Positions 20,994 through 31,123 of a DNA stretch of 64,000 nt are shown here, in pieces. Location: assembly GCA_025359805.1 (NCBI GenBank), contig JANYDU010000009.1:62001-126000 (forward strand), given 5' to 3'. A program made the translations under genes and the position numbers. Within the stretch, counting starts at the first letter, position 1; each line of letters begins with the position of its first letter. The DNA is from Bacteroidota bacterium (lineage in GTDB: Bacteria > Bacteroidota > Bacteroidia > UKL13-3). The notes under the pieces are model-generated. The model was not told the DNA's origin, searched no databases, and was given only the letters and a program-made list of their open reading frames with translations.

Positions 20994-21183
20994 TTTTTCG
21001 CATTTCAAAAACAGTTCTATCTAATTTCATTTCATCAAGAGTATTAATTTTATATGATTGGCAAGTTAATAGCCAAGCATAATCAAATATCTCATCGATA
21101 GTCATTGATTTCCAAAATGCAATATCATCATCAGATTCCTTAAAAGTTTGAATCTTAAAAGCTGTTCTATCTAACTTGTGCAT
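20986..21183 (-). CDS. Small conserved-looking protein, partner of the downstream nucleotidyltransferase
   Basis: 65 aa, LDRTAFKIQTFKE at N-terminus and LDRTVFEMRKN at C-terminus; overlaps the nucleotidyltransferase start by 8 nt. Confidence 0.65.
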   Translation of the reverse strand: MHKLDRTAFKIQTFKESDDDIAFWKSMTIDEIFDYAWLLTCQSYKINTLDEMKLDRTVFEMRKNV

Positions 21184-21192
21184 GGGGGCAAT

Positions 21193-22290
21193 TTAAAATT
21201 CTATTTTTAATTTATCGGCTAAAGATTTTAAATCTTCAATTACTTTTTCGTTTAAAGGAATTCCATTTTGCTCACGTTGTTTTTGTATTTCAAATTCAGG
21301 TTCTCCTGGAATAATTACTGGTTGATTTTCATTTATACGTTTTGAATTTTTAAAACGTGTAATCCAATTATCCATATTATTTTTAAAATCATCAATAGGT
21401 CTAAATGCATCTACTCTCATGGCTCCAACAAAATGCCCAATTCCTTTTCCAGGCTGATCTTTTAGTGGATCTAAAAATGAAACAAAAGGAGGAACCCAAG
21501 GGCCATAATTTGCGCCTGAAAGTACGGCACTAAAAATATCAACTACAGATCCCAATCCATATCCTTTATGTCCGGCTGCATCGTGCGAACTTCCTAAAGG
21601 CAATAGTGCACCACCTTTTTTTAATTCATTTGGGTCAGTTGAATCAATTCCATTTTTGTCCTGAACCCAACCTTTAGGAACGGGTTTATTTAATCGTTGA
21701 GCAATTTCTAACTTACCATTTGCAGCACTTGATGTTGCCATATCAACCACAACTGGTAGTTGATTTCCTGAAGGAAAAGCATAGCACATTGGATTGGTTC
21801 CTAACATTTTTTCAGTAGAAAAAGTTGGTGCTACAAGCGGACTTGCATTGGTCATTGCAATACCAATCATATCATGTTTTAAAGCTATCATAGCATGATA
21901 CGCAGCAATGCCAAAATGATTTGAATTTTGAATAGCCACCCAACCTGTTCCAACTTGTTTCGCTTTTGCTATTGCAATTTCCATCGCCTTTGGAGCAACA
22001 GTTAATCCTAATCCTTTATCAGCATCAATGGTTGCTGTAGATGGTGTTTCGTGTATAATTTTCCAATTGGGGTTCATATTTGCTCGCTTAGCTTCCCATA
22101 AACGTACATAGCCCGAAAGCCTTGCCACACCATGAGAATCGATACCACGCATATCGGCTGCAAGCAAAACATCAGCAGCAAGATTTGCATCAACATTATT
22201 CATTCCGCAATGAATAAAAACTGATTTTGTGAAATTGAAAAGTTGTTGTTTGGTATATGTCATTAAAGAAAAATCAATTTTACTTTCCAT
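21193..22290 (-). CDS. Malate/L-lactate dehydrogenase family (Ldh2) oxidoreductase
   Basis: DMRGIDSHGVARLSGYV, NSNHFGIAAYHAM, GTNPMCYAFPSG, GHKGYGLG motifs. Confidence 0.93.
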   Translation of the reverse strand: MESKIDFSLMTYTKQQLFNFTKSVFIHCGMNNVDANLAADVLLAADMRGIDSHGVARLSGYVRLWEAKRANMNPNWKIIHETPSTATIDADKGLGLTVAPKAMEIAIAKAKQVGTGWVAIQNSNHFGIAAYHAMIALKHDMIGIAMTNASPLVAPTFSTEKMLGTNPMCYAFPSGNQLPVVVDMATSSAANGKLEIAQRLNKPVPKGWVQDKNGIDSTDPNELKKGGALLPLGSSHDAAGHKGYGLGSVVDIFSAVLSGANYGPWVPPFVSFLDPLKDQPGKGIGHFVGAMRVDAFRPIDDFKNNMDNWITRFKNSKRINENQPVIIPGEPEFEIQKQREQNGIPLNEKVIEDLKSLADKLKIEF

Positions 22291-23182
22291 CCAAAATAAT
22301 AGGAGTATTTCCTTTTCCCATTACAATCACTTTCGCATTGGGTGATTTTGCCAATTCTAAGTTTGCTTTAATCATTTCGTATTGCAATTGTTTATCACTT
22401 AATCCGCTGCTAATAATTCGTTGGTAATCCGCAATACCTTGTGCTTCTACACGTTTTCTTTCAGCCTCTTGTTTTTCTTTTTGCAAAACAAACTGCATTT
22501 TTTGAGCATCTTGTTCGGCATTAATTTTTGACTCGATGCTTGCTTTTACTGATGCAGGTAAAGTAATATTTCGAACTAATAATTGTTCAAGAATTAAACC
22601 TCGTTTATTAAAGTCGCCTTCAATACTTTTAAAAATGCGTCCTTGAAATTCATCCCGTTTGCTTGAGTATAATGCTACTGCATCATAGTAAACCGCATTG
22701 TCTCTTATCTTTGTTCTGGTTACAGGTCTCACAATTTTATTCTGATAATCGAGTCCAGTTTCTTTTAATAAGCGGGGAGCTTCAGAAGGAACTACACGAT
22801 ATAAAACAGTTAAATCAATTGTTACTTCTAAACCATCTGCTGTTAAAACCCTAATCGCATCATCACCATTTTTTTCTCCTTCATCATGAATACCACTCAT
22901 GGTATAGTTTTGTGTTTTGGTATCTAATGTTTTTACATCCACAATTGGATTGATAAAATTTAATCCGCTGTTTAAAATATCGTCTTCTACTTTTCCAAAC
23001 ATGGTTTTTACACCTACTTGTCCAGCATCAATTTGTTTAAAACATGATGTGGCAACACCTGTTAAAATAAATACAATAGCAATGGTTCGGGCAATGGGAT
23101 TAAAACGTTTAAGTTGATCTGACTTTGATAAAAGCGAAGTGCTTAAAGCCAATAAAATAATTCCGAGAATAATAAGTATCAT
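22280..23182 (-). CDS. SPFH-domain/prohibitin family membrane protein
   Basis: N-terminal TM, IDAGQVGVKTMFGKV, coiled-coil KINAEQDAQKMQFVLQKEKQEAERKRVEAQGIADYQ. Confidence 0.92.
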   Translation of the reverse strand: MILIILGIILLALSTSLLSKSDQLKRFNPIARTIAIVFILTGVATSCFKQIDAGQVGVKTMFGKVEDDILNSGLNFINPIVDVKTLDTKTQNYTMSGIHDEGEKNGDDAIRVLTADGLEVTIDLTVLYRVVPSEAPRLLKETGLDYQNKIVRPVTRTKIRDNAVYYDAVALYSSKRDEFQGRIFKSIEGDFNKRGLILEQLLVRNITLPASVKASIESKINAEQDAQKMQFVLQKEKQEAERKRVEAQGIADYQRIISSGLSDKQLQYEMIKANLELAKSPNAKVIVMGKGNTPIILDGK

Positions 23183-23263
23183 GATTTTTTTGATTAGATG
23201 GTTTGAAGATGAAAAAATGTTTATTAACTTATTTCAAAGTAATGGTAAAATTCTTAATTCAAA

Positions 23264-23983
23264 TTACAATCCTTGAGCAAGCGCATCGGCAATATGCAAA
23301 GTTTTAAGCGGGATGTTTTTCTTTTTGATATACGCATCTAAATGAAGTAAACAAGAATAATCTGTTGAAATCATATATTCGGCTCCAGTTGCCAAAGCAT
23401 TTTCCACTTTTTGTTCTGCCATGCTAATGGAAATAGGTTCAAACTTTACTGCAAAAGTTCCTCCAAAACCACAACAGGTTTCGTTGTCTTTCATTTCCAC
23501 TAATTCAAGTCCTTGTACATTTTTTAATAATTCACGAGGTTGTGTTTTTATTTTACATTCTCTTAATGCACTGCATGAATCATGGTAGGTAGCTTTGCCA
23601 TGCAACATTGAACCGAGGTTTGTTACTTTTAACACATCCACCAAAAATTCACTTAACTCAAAAGCATTTTTTTGAAGTTGCTTGTATTTGTTGTGATAAG
23701 ATGAATTTTGGAATAATAAATCGTAGGAATTTTTCATCATTCCAACACATGATGCCGATGGGCAAACTAAATTTTTTGTTGTAGAAACTTCGTTTAATAA
23801 TTTCTCGGCAACTTCTCGTGCATCATCCCAAAAACCTGCATTAAATGCTGCTTGTCCGCAACAAGTTTGTTCCACATTATAATTTACTTGGCAGCCCGCT
23901 TTCTCCAAAACTTTTATCATATTAAATGCAGTTTCGGGTCTGAGTTGATCTATAAAACAAGGAATAAAAATATCTACCTTCAT
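23264..23983 (-). CDS. (Fe-S)-binding CCG-domain protein, LutA/YkgE-like
   Basis: IPCFIDQLRP, QTCCGQAAFNAG, YHDSCSALRE, ETCCGFGGTFAVKF motifs. Confidence 0.92.
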   Translation of the reverse strand: MKVDIFIPCFIDQLRPETAFNMIKVLEKAGCQVNYNVEQTCCGQAAFNAGFWDDAREVAEKLLNEVSTTKNLVCPSASCVGMMKNSYDLLFQNSSYHNKYKQLQKNAFELSEFLVDVLKVTNLGSMLHGKATYHDSCSALRECKIKTQPRELLKNVQGLELVEMKDNETCCGFGGTFAVKFEPISISMAEQKVENALATGAEYMISTDYSCLLHLDAYIKKKNIPLKTLHIADALAQGL

Positions 23984-25392
23984 TAAGCGTGTAAGGTTTT
24001 AAAGTTTTTAATACGAGCAATAAAAAATAATCCAATAATAAAATAGGCTGCTAATGCTAAAATAGAAGCTCTCATATTTCCGGTATAATTTAATAAAAAT
24101 CCAAAGCTAAAAGTGCCAATAACAATTGCTAATTTTTCACATACATCATAAAAACTAAAATAGGATGCATGGTCGTGAGTATGCTCTGGAATTAGTTTTG
24201 CATAAGTTGATCTAAACATAGATTGAATACCTCCCATCACAATTCCTACCAATGCGCCCAATGAATAAAACTCTATGGCTGTTGTGATTTTATATGCAAC
24301 AAAACAAATGCCTATCCAAACCAAAATCATAAAAATTAAGGTGTAAATATTTCCAACTTTTGCTGATATGCGAGAGAACATCCACGCACCTAAAATAGCA
24401 ATGAGTTGAATAATAAGAATGGTAATAATTAAATCTTGAGTTGGTAAATGCAATTCCTGTGAACCAAATAAACTTGCAACATACATAACAGTTTGTAAGC
24501 CCATACTGGTAAAGAAAAATCCCCATAAATATCGTTTTATTTTACCGTGTTCTTTCCCTTGAATTTCGTTCCACACTTTTTTAATTTCACCGAACCCTTT
24601 ACTGAAAATGTTTCCTTCATATTTTGTTGTTACTTTTTCTTCAGGTAAATTTTTAAAAGTGATTTGCGCAAATCCTGCCCACCATAATCCTACAGAAACA
24701 AAAGAGAGTTTTGTGGCTAAAACAACATAATAATCTTTTGCCTGCTCCAACGCTGCTGCATCCAAAATTCCTGCTGCAACTAATTCCTGAGCTTTACTTT
24801 TAACAGGAAAAAATAATTGAGGGAACATAATAGAAACTAAATTTACAATAAGCAAAATTACGCTACCAATATATCCCATTGAAAATCCCCGAGCACTCAC
24901 TTTATCAAATTGATCTTCGGTAACTATTTCGGGTAAAAATGCGTTATAAAAAACAATGCTTCCTCCAAAGCCAATTAAGCTTAAAATAAAAAATAAAATA
25001 CCTAAGTAAATATTTGATGCGTTGAAAAAATAAAGCATTAAACAACTTACCGAACCAGTGTAGCAAAAGAATTTAAGGAATGATTTTTTATTTCTTCGAG
25101 CATCAGCAATGCCTGAAAGTATTGGGCTCACCAGAGTAATTAAAATAAATGCGATGGAAATAGAATAGGAATACAAAGCAGTATTTACTATTTTCATTCC
25201 TAAAAAATTGATAAGGTATGGACCATCAATATTGTTTCCTGAAGCTATAGAAGCACTTTTAGTTATGGCTTCATAATAAGGAGGAAAAATAGCTGTAGCA
25301 ATGGATAATGAAAATACCGAATTGGCCCAATCATACATAGTCCATGCGCGTATTACCTTTGGGTCGTTAAGTTGCTTACTCATGTGATGCAA
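23983..25392 (-). CDS. UMF1/Atg22-like MFS transporter
   Basis: RAWTMYDWANSVFSLSIATAIFPPYY, PILSGIADARRNKKSFL, GGIQSMFRSTYAKLIPEH motifs. Confidence 0.9.
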   Translation of the reverse strand: MHHMSKQLNDPKVIRAWTMYDWANSVFSLSIATAIFPPYYEAITKSASIASGNNIDGPYLINFLGMKIVNTALYSYSISIAFILITLVSPILSGIADARRNKKSFLKFFCYTGSVSCLMLYFFNASNIYLGILFFILSLIGFGGSIVFYNAFLPEIVTEDQFDKVSARGFSMGYIGSVILLIVNLVSIMFPQLFFPVKSKAQELVAAGILDAAALEQAKDYYVVLATKLSFVSVGLWWAGFAQITFKNLPEEKVTTKYEGNIFSKGFGEIKKVWNEIQGKEHGKIKRYLWGFFFTSMGLQTVMYVASLFGSQELHLPTQDLIITILIIQLIAILGAWMFSRISAKVGNIYTLIFMILVWIGICFVAYKITTAIEFYSLGALVGIVMGGIQSMFRSTYAKLIPEHTHDHASYFSFYDVCEKLAIVIGTFSFGFLLNYTGNMRASILALAAYFIIGLFFIARIKNFKTLHA

Positions 25393-25428
25393 AATAGGAA
25401 ATATTTTAATGGAGAAAACAATTTAGTT

Positions 25429-26316
25429 TTACACTAAAAAATACATTATCCCCGGTAGCCAAAATAATGCTTCACTTATTTTACGGTAGCGTTCATGAGG
25501 TAAAAATTGACGAGTTTGAAATAGCATATATACGTGTCCAACTATAATAGCAGAATAACTTATCAAAATCATTTTTATTGAATTGCTCAATAGTAAAAAA
25601 CCTGAAGTGATGATAAGTAAATTGACAACAGTTAAAATTAAAATTTCTTTTCTTAGCTTAAAGTTGTTGCAGTTTTGCTCATAAAAACTATTTACTTTTA
25701 AATTGATAAAAGCTGTTAATAGCAAAACAATAAAAGGATTAAACAGGATGAGTATGGACAATGGAAAATGAAAATTTATGGAAAAAGGAAATAGATAAAC
25801 TCCTCCCGAATAAATAAAAGAGACAACTAAATCTTTCCAGATTCCATCTTTATTTTTTATATGCACAATTAAAAAGTAAAAACAAATTATTAAACACATT
25901 GCAATTCCTAAAGTAAAAACTTCTTTATGAAATTGTTTTATCATTAAAGCAACTGAAAAAATAATTAAACACACTTGTATTGGAGCAATGTATTTAAAAT
26001 TTTGTGCGATAAATAGATGTCGGGGATATTGTTGTTTATTGGGATTTAGATTGTCTAAAAAATGATCGGTTGTATAAATAATCCAAGTGGCAATGGGCAA
26101 TACAATATACCAAGCCAATGGTGCTTCAAAATCTAAATATTTAGGAAGAGGGAGCATGCAAAAAAATATTCCGACTACTACATCAAAGCTAAGGTTACAA
26201 AATATTTGATAATATTGCGAAAGCTTTTTATACAAAGTTTTTATAAGATGAGAAAATTCAAAAATACTTTTTGTGCGTTGATTGTTATACTTTTTATAAC
26301 ACAATTGCATGCGCAA
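25429..26316 (-). CDS. Polytopic membrane protein, UbiA-like (weak)
   Basis: Multiple TM segments; IIYTTDHFLDNLNPNKQQYPRHLF resembles the aspartate-rich first motif of UbiA-family proteins; true start uncertain. Confidence 0.5.
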   Translation of the reverse strand: MRMQLCYKKYNNQRTKSIFEFSHLIKTLYKKLSQYYQIFCNLSFDVVVGIFFCMLPLPKYLDFEAPLAWYIVLPIATWIIYTTDHFLDNLNPNKQQYPRHLFIAQNFKYIAPIQVCLIIFSVALMIKQFHKEVFTLGIAMCLIICFYFLIVHIKNKDGIWKDLVVSFIYSGGVYLFPFSINFHFPLSILILFNPFIVLLLTAFINLKVNSFYEQNCNNFKLRKEILILTVVNLLIITSGFLLLSNSIKMILISYSAIIVGHVYMLFQTRQFLPHERYRKISEALFWLPGIMYFLV

Positions 26317-26763
26317 GAAGAAAAGCCTTATGTTGAACCAAATGGACTAAATAATTGGTATGTGGAGTTGGGAGGTGCTGCCATGTTTTATTCATTAAAT
26401 TATGAAAAGGTTTTATACAAAGGAGAAAAAACCGGATTTGTTGGAAGGGTAGGAGTTGGTTATAATCCGTTTGATTACAAATTTTTGAACAAAGTATATT
26501 TAGATGCAAATACAGTAATGGCTCCTTTTACAGCTTCTTTTTTATATGGTGGAGGAAAAGAAAAACTAGAAATTGGAGGTGGATTTACCTTGCTTGCAAA
26601 AAGTGTTGCAGAGAGGGAAATAGTTCCTACAGCAGTATTCGGATTTAGAGTAATTGAAACCAATAAAGTATGTTTTAGAATTTCATATACACCATTTATT
26701 AGAGATGGAAATTACGTAAGTTGGTTTGGTGTAAGTTTAGGAAGAAATTTCAGTTTTAAATAG
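26248..26763 (+). CDS. Hypothetical outer-membrane/periplasmic protein
   Basis: Signal peptide MRKFKNTFCALIVILFITQLHAQ (start refined to 26248), beta-rich remainder ending GVSLGRNFSFK. Confidence 0.6.
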   Translation: MRKFKNTFCALIVILFITQLHAQEEKPYVEPNGLNNWYVELGGAAMFYSLNYEKVLYKGEKTGFVGRVGVGYNPFDYKFLNKVYLDANTVMAPFTASFLYGGGKEKLEIGGGFTLLAKSVAEREIVPTAVFGFRVIETNKVCFRISYTPFIRDGNYVSWFGVSLGRNFSFK

Positions 26764-26767
26764 TAGA

Positions 26768-27352
26768 CTAAAAAATTTTTGGAAATAATCTTCCCGTTTT
26801 TTTGATATAGTTTTTATACTCGTCACCAAATTTATCTATCATCATTTTTTCTTCTGATTTTATTCTAAAAGGATAAATAATCGCAAAAGATAAAAAGGCA
26901 CAAAGGCCAATAAAAATATTTGAAGTTACTAACCAAAGGGCAATACCATGAATAAATATGCTGGCATACATAGGGTGTCGAATAAATTTGTATGGACCTT
27001 TTGTGATGAGGGTATGTGTTTTATTTAATTCAACAATTGGCGACCAATTATTTCCTAAAGAAATATGTACCCACAAAAAGAAAAGAACATTGGCAAACAT
27101 CAATAGTACTCCAAAAATTCTCCAAAAATTTGTTAGTGTAATGCTAAAAAAATTAAGCCAATCGGTAAGTAAATATACAACTGCCGGAACAGATAAAAAA
27201 AATCCTACACCTATCACAAAAAACCTTTCTCTGCCCTCGAAGTAGGCAATCATTTTTTCTGTTTTTTTATATTTTATTTCATACATACCTCTTATAATCG
27301 CTGATAAAATGAGCAAGAAAGCGAGGGCATATTTATAGTCAATTTCGTTCAT
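26768..27352 (-). CDS. Isoprenylcysteine carboxyl methyltransferase (ICMT)/PEMT-like membrane methyltransferase
   Basis: LITKGPYKFIRHPMYASIFIHGIALW and C-terminal EEKMMIDKFGDEYKNYIKKTGRLFP signatures. Confidence 0.85.
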   Translation of the reverse strand: MNEIDYKYALAFLLILSAIIRGMYEIKYKKTEKMIAYFEGRERFFVIGVGFFLSVPAVVYLLTDWLNFFSITLTNFWRIFGVLLMFANVLFFLWVHISLGNNWSPIVELNKTHTLITKGPYKFIRHPMYASIFIHGIALWLVTSNIFIGLCAFLSFAIIYPFRIKSEEKMMIDKFGDEYKNYIKKTGRLFPKIF

Positions 27353-27367
27353 CAGAGTGGTGGCAAT

Positions 27368-28651
27368 TTATTTTTTAATAGTAGTTTCATAGATTTTTAA
27401 AAAGTCTTCAGGCTTTACATTATAGGCTTTAACTCTTCGTTTTTTTGCTAACCAAATACTTGATGGAAGTCCACGTATGGATAGTTTTTGAACAATATCT
27501 TTTTCTTTAAATGCGGCTTCATAATTTAAGTTTGAGTAGGTTCCAAATATTTTTAATTCATAGGATTTATTCACATCAATAAATGCAATTACTTTTAATT
27601 TATCAGGGTATGCTTCTGCAATTTTTCTAAGCATAATGGTATCCTTACTAAAGTTTTTTACGTTAGGTCCTGTAAAATATAATAGCACATCATAGCGCTT
27701 ATATTTTCTAATTTTTTTCTCTTTCCCATTCCAAGTTGTGAACTTGAATGTTGGAATTTTTTCTCCGGGTTTTGTTTTACCAAGCAATAAGTTTTCGGTT
27801 AATTGTTTTAGCTTGATAAAATTTCCGGCAGCATCAATTTCTGTAATTTCAAATTGCTCACCATGAAACTCAATATACATTGTTTTTTTTGTGATGGTAA
27901 ATGATCGAAGGTCGTCTCGGCTATCAAAAATACTATCGGCAAAATTGGTAGTAAGTACTCTATCACTATCTACTTCATTATATAATCCGTCACAATTTCC
28001 ATCATACAAAGCCACTTTAAATGAATCTCCATTTAGTTTTACCATTCCATATTTTGTGATGTAACGTTGCTCGCGATAGGAAAAATCTATTCCTGCAAAA
28101 ATTCTATCCTTATAAAAAAACGCATAATAATCATTCATTAATTTTTTGTATGCGGGTTGAGAATTAATGTCGAGTCGTTTTAGTTTGATGGAAATTCCGG
28201 CAAGTGTATCATCATTTCTATTCACTTTAAATAGTAAACTATCATTTTTACTGATGGGCAAAATCATAAAATTTCCATCATCAGTAAAATCAAAATTATT
28301 ATTCTTGTCGATGTATAAATGTGGTTTTGGATTATATATTCCAGCAATTAATAAATTAGTATAACCAGGATTAAGTGCGTTTTTATTTCCTGTAAAAAAA
28401 GTATAGCTGTATCCGTAAGAATTATAGCCTTCTGGCTTTTTAATACGCACCTTTTTTGCAGGTTTGAGGTCTTCAAAATCCAACGTGAGGACAGTATCTT
28501 TTTCACAAATAAATACTGGCATGGTAAGCATAAATTTATCGAAACGTTCATCTCTTCCAAGTTGATTTAGTGGAATGGTGATGCTGTTATTTTGCGCAAA
28601 TAATTTAACAGTAAAAAACAGAATGATAAAAATGGAATAGAGTTTACGCAT
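27368..28651 (-). CDS. Secreted protein with C-terminal thioredoxin-like domain lacking CxxC
   Basis: Signal peptide; C-terminal GEKIPTFKFTTWNGKEKKI...YDVLLYFTGPNVKNF...GLPSSIWLAKKRRV resembles TlpA/AhpC-type fold. Confidence 0.55.
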   Translation of the reverse strand: MRKLYSIFIILFFTVKLFAQNNSITIPLNQLGRDERFDKFMLTMPVFICEKDTVLTLDFEDLKPAKKVRIKKPEGYNSYGYSYTFFTGNKNALNPGYTNLLIAGIYNPKPHLYIDKNNNFDFTDDGNFMILPISKNDSLLFKVNRNDDTLAGISIKLKRLDINSQPAYKKLMNDYYAFFYKDRIFAGIDFSYREQRYITKYGMVKLNGDSFKVALYDGNCDGLYNEVDSDRVLTTNFADSIFDSRDDLRSFTITKKTMYIEFHGEQFEITEIDAAGNFIKLKQLTENLLLGKTKPGEKIPTFKFTTWNGKEKKIRKYKRYDVLLYFTGPNVKNFSKDTIMLRKIAEAYPDKLKVIAFIDVNKSYELKIFGTYSNLNYEAAFKEKDIVQKLSIRGLPSSIWLAKKRRVKAYNVKPEDFLKIYETTIKK

Positions 28652-28676
28652 CGTTCAAAAGTAACATTTATGAAAC

Positions 28677-28710
28677 AAAAAAGCCTGCACGAAAATCATG
28701 CGGGCTTTTT
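28677..28710. terminator. Intrinsic terminator
   Basis: AAAAAGCCTGCA-CGAAAATC-ATGCGGGCTTTTT hairpin with T-tract, downstream of the peroxiredoxin gene (minus strand). Confidence 0.75.
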
Positions 28711-28732
28711 ATTAAAATCACTTATTGTATTT

Positions 28733-29377
28733 TTAATGACTTGATAGATAAGAAGCAATTCCTTCAGCATTATCTTTTAATCCATCTTCGCCACGGTGCC
28801 AGTTTGCAGGACAAACTTCTCCTTTTTCTTCATAAAATTGCAATGCATCAATCATTCGAAGTGCTTCATCAACACTACGCCCAAGTGGTAAATCATTTAC
28901 AACTTGATGACGAACAATCCCTTGTTTATCAATTAAAAATAATCCACGATAGGCAACAGCATTTTCGCCTAAGTTTCCCACCCAAATCATTTCACCTGTT
29001 TCATTGTAATCGTAATGTCCGGCAAGTACACCATAGTTAAGTGCAATTGTTTTGTTTACATCAGCCACAAGTGGATACATTACACCTTGAATACCTCCAT
29101 CATTTTGTGGGGTATTAAGCCATGCCCAATGGCTAAATTTTGAATCAATAGAGCAGCCAATTACTTGTACATTTCTATCTTCAAAATCTTTAATACGTTT
29201 TTGAAATGCAATAATTTCGGTAGGGCACACAAACGTAAAATCGAGTGGATAGAAATAGAACAAAACATGTTTGTTTCCTTTGTATTGTTCAAGAGAAAAA
29301 TTTTCTTCAAAATCGCCTCCGTTCACTACTGCATCAGCATGAAATACGGGAGCTTGTTTTCCAACTAACATTGTCAT
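28733..29377 (-). CDS. 2-Cys peroxiredoxin (AhpC/TSA family)
   Basis: FYPLDFTFVCPTEIIAF (peroxidatic Cys), EVCPANWHRGEDGLK (resolving Cys). Confidence 0.96.
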   Translation of the reverse strand: MTMLVGKQAPVFHADAVVNGGDFEENFSLEQYKGNKHVLFYFYPLDFTFVCPTEIIAFQKRIKDFEDRNVQVIGCSIDSKFSHWAWLNTPQNDGGIQGVMYPLVADVNKTIALNYGVLAGHYDYNETGEMIWVGNLGENAVAYRGLFLIDKQGIVRHQVVNDLPLGRSVDEALRMIDALQFYEEKGEVCPANWHRGEDGLKDNAEGIASYLSSH

Positions 29378-29422
29378 AGTTTTTTATATTTATAATTTAA
29401 CATTTAAAATTCGACATTTGTT

Positions 29423-31123
29423 TTATCCATTCATCGAAGCTAAAAATTCTTCGTTGCTTTGGGTATTTTTCATATTTTTCAATAATAGGTTCATTGCTTC
29501 TTCGCCATTCATATCGGCAATATGGTTGCGCAATACCCAAATACGTTGCAATGATGCTTTATCGAGTAATAAATCTTCACGTCTGGTGCTTGATGAAACA
29601 ATATCAATAGCAGGAAAAATACGTTTGTTTGATAATTTTCTATCCAGTTGCAATTCCATATTTCCAGTTCCTTTAAACTCTTCAAAAATCACCTCATCCA
29701 TTTTAGAACCTGTATCAATTAATGCTGTGGCGATAATTGTTAACGAACCACCATTTTCGATTTTACGAGCAGCACCAAAAAAACGTTTAGGCTTATGTAG
29801 CGCATTTGCATCCACACCACCGGAAAGAATTTTTCCTGAAGCAGGTTGTGCTGTATTAAATGCCCGTGCCATACGGGTAATAGAATCCAAAAGAATTACC
29901 ACATCATGCCCACATTCCACCATACGTTTTGCTTTTTCTAAAACAATATTTGCGAGCTTCACATGTTTATCAGCAGGCTCGTCAAAAGTGGAAGCAACTA
30001 CTTCTGCTTTTACACTACGTTGCATATCTGTTACCTCTTCAGGTCTTTCATCAATCAATAAAATCATCAAATATACTTCGGGATGGTTTCTGGCAATTGC
30101 ATTTGCGATGTCTTTTAATAAAATTGTTTTTCCTGTTTTGGGTTGCGCCACAATTAATCCACGTTGCCCTTTTCCAATTGGCGAAATCATATCAATAATA
30201 CGCGTTGAAAAAGTAGCATTTTTGTCTGCCAATTTTAATTTTTCATCTGGAAAAAGAGGAGTGAGATGTTCAAAAGAAACCCTATCACGAACTTCGGCAG
30301 GTTGTCTTCCATTTATAGATTCAACTTTTATTAGAGCGAAATATTTTTCGCCTTCTTTTGGCGGACGAATTGTACCTCTAACTGTATCACCGGTTTTTAA
30401 TCCCATCAATTTTATTTGTGATGGAGATACATAAATATCATCAGGTGATGGCATATAATTATAATCTGATGAACGCAAAAAACCATAGCCATCTTGTATC
30501 AATTCAAGTACACCTTCGCTGCTCACAATTCCTTCTAGTTCGGCAATTAATGCGTTACTATTATCTCTTCTTTCGAAGCGTTCAGGCCTGCGAAACTCAT
30601 TTCTGTTATCACGAACTTGTGGTTCTTTTCGCTCCGTGTTTTCGTTTGTGTTTTCAGGATTTGAGATTTCTACAACTTCATTTGTATTTTCTGTAGTTGA
30701 AGGAGTAGTTGGTTCAGAAATATTTTGTCTGTTTCCATCCACTTCTTTTTTTTCTTCTCCAGCAATATTTATAGTAATAGGTTTAGCTGAAGGTTTTTCT
30801 TGGGTGATTTTCTTCTTCTTCACAAAACTTTCGGCAGGAGTTTGAATAGGACGTTTTTCTGCCACTTCAGTTTCAGTAACTTCTAAAATGGGTTCGTCAG
30901 CTTTTGCAACTTTGGGTCTGCCACGTTTTTTTGGAGCAGCATCCATTTCTTCAGTTTTATTTTCTGAAATTATTTTTGCATCAGGTATTGTAGTTTGTTT
31001 TTCTAAAATACTTGATACGAGGTCTTGTTTCTCAAGGCCAATAAAATTAGGTACATTCAGCTTGTCGGCTACTTCGCGTAACTCAGAAACAAGCATGTCG
31101 TTCAACGTGTTGGTGTCGTACAT
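29423..31123 (-). CDS. rho: Transcription termination factor Rho with long N-terminal insertion
   Basis: [70 protein letters not shown] motifs; 566 aa. Confidence 0.97.
   Translation of the reverse strand: MYDTNTLNDMLVSELREVADKLNVPNFIGLEKQDLVSSILEKQTTIPDAKIISENKTEEMDAAPKKRGRPKVAKADEPILEVTETEVAEKRPIQTPAESFVKKKKITQEKPSAKPITINIAGEEKKEVDGNRQNISEPTTPSTTENTNEVVEISNPENTNENTERKEPQVRDNRNEFRRPERFERRDNSNALIAELEGIVSSEGVLELIQDGYGFLRSSDYNYMPSPDDIYVSPSQIKLMGLKTGDTVRGTIRPPKEGEKYFALIKVESINGRQPAEVRDRVSFEHLTPLFPDEKLKLADKNATFSTRIIDMISPIGKGQRGLIVAQPKTGKTILLKDIANAIARNHPEVYLMILLIDERPEEVTDMQRSVKAEVVASTFDEPADKHVKLANIVLEKAKRMVECGHDVVILLDSITRMARAFNTAQPASGKILSGGVDANALHKPKRFFGAARKIENGGSLTIIATALIDTGSKMDEVIFEEFKGTGNMELQLDRKLSNKRIFPAIDIVSSSTRREDLLLDKASLQRIWVLRNHIADMNGEEAMNLLLKNMKNTQSNEEFLASMNG

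Noticed and set aside
29418-30434. 338-aa plus-strand ORF opposite rho
   Set aside because: Fully antisense to the clearly coding rho gene; product is Ser/Phe/Ile-rich with no recognisable motif.
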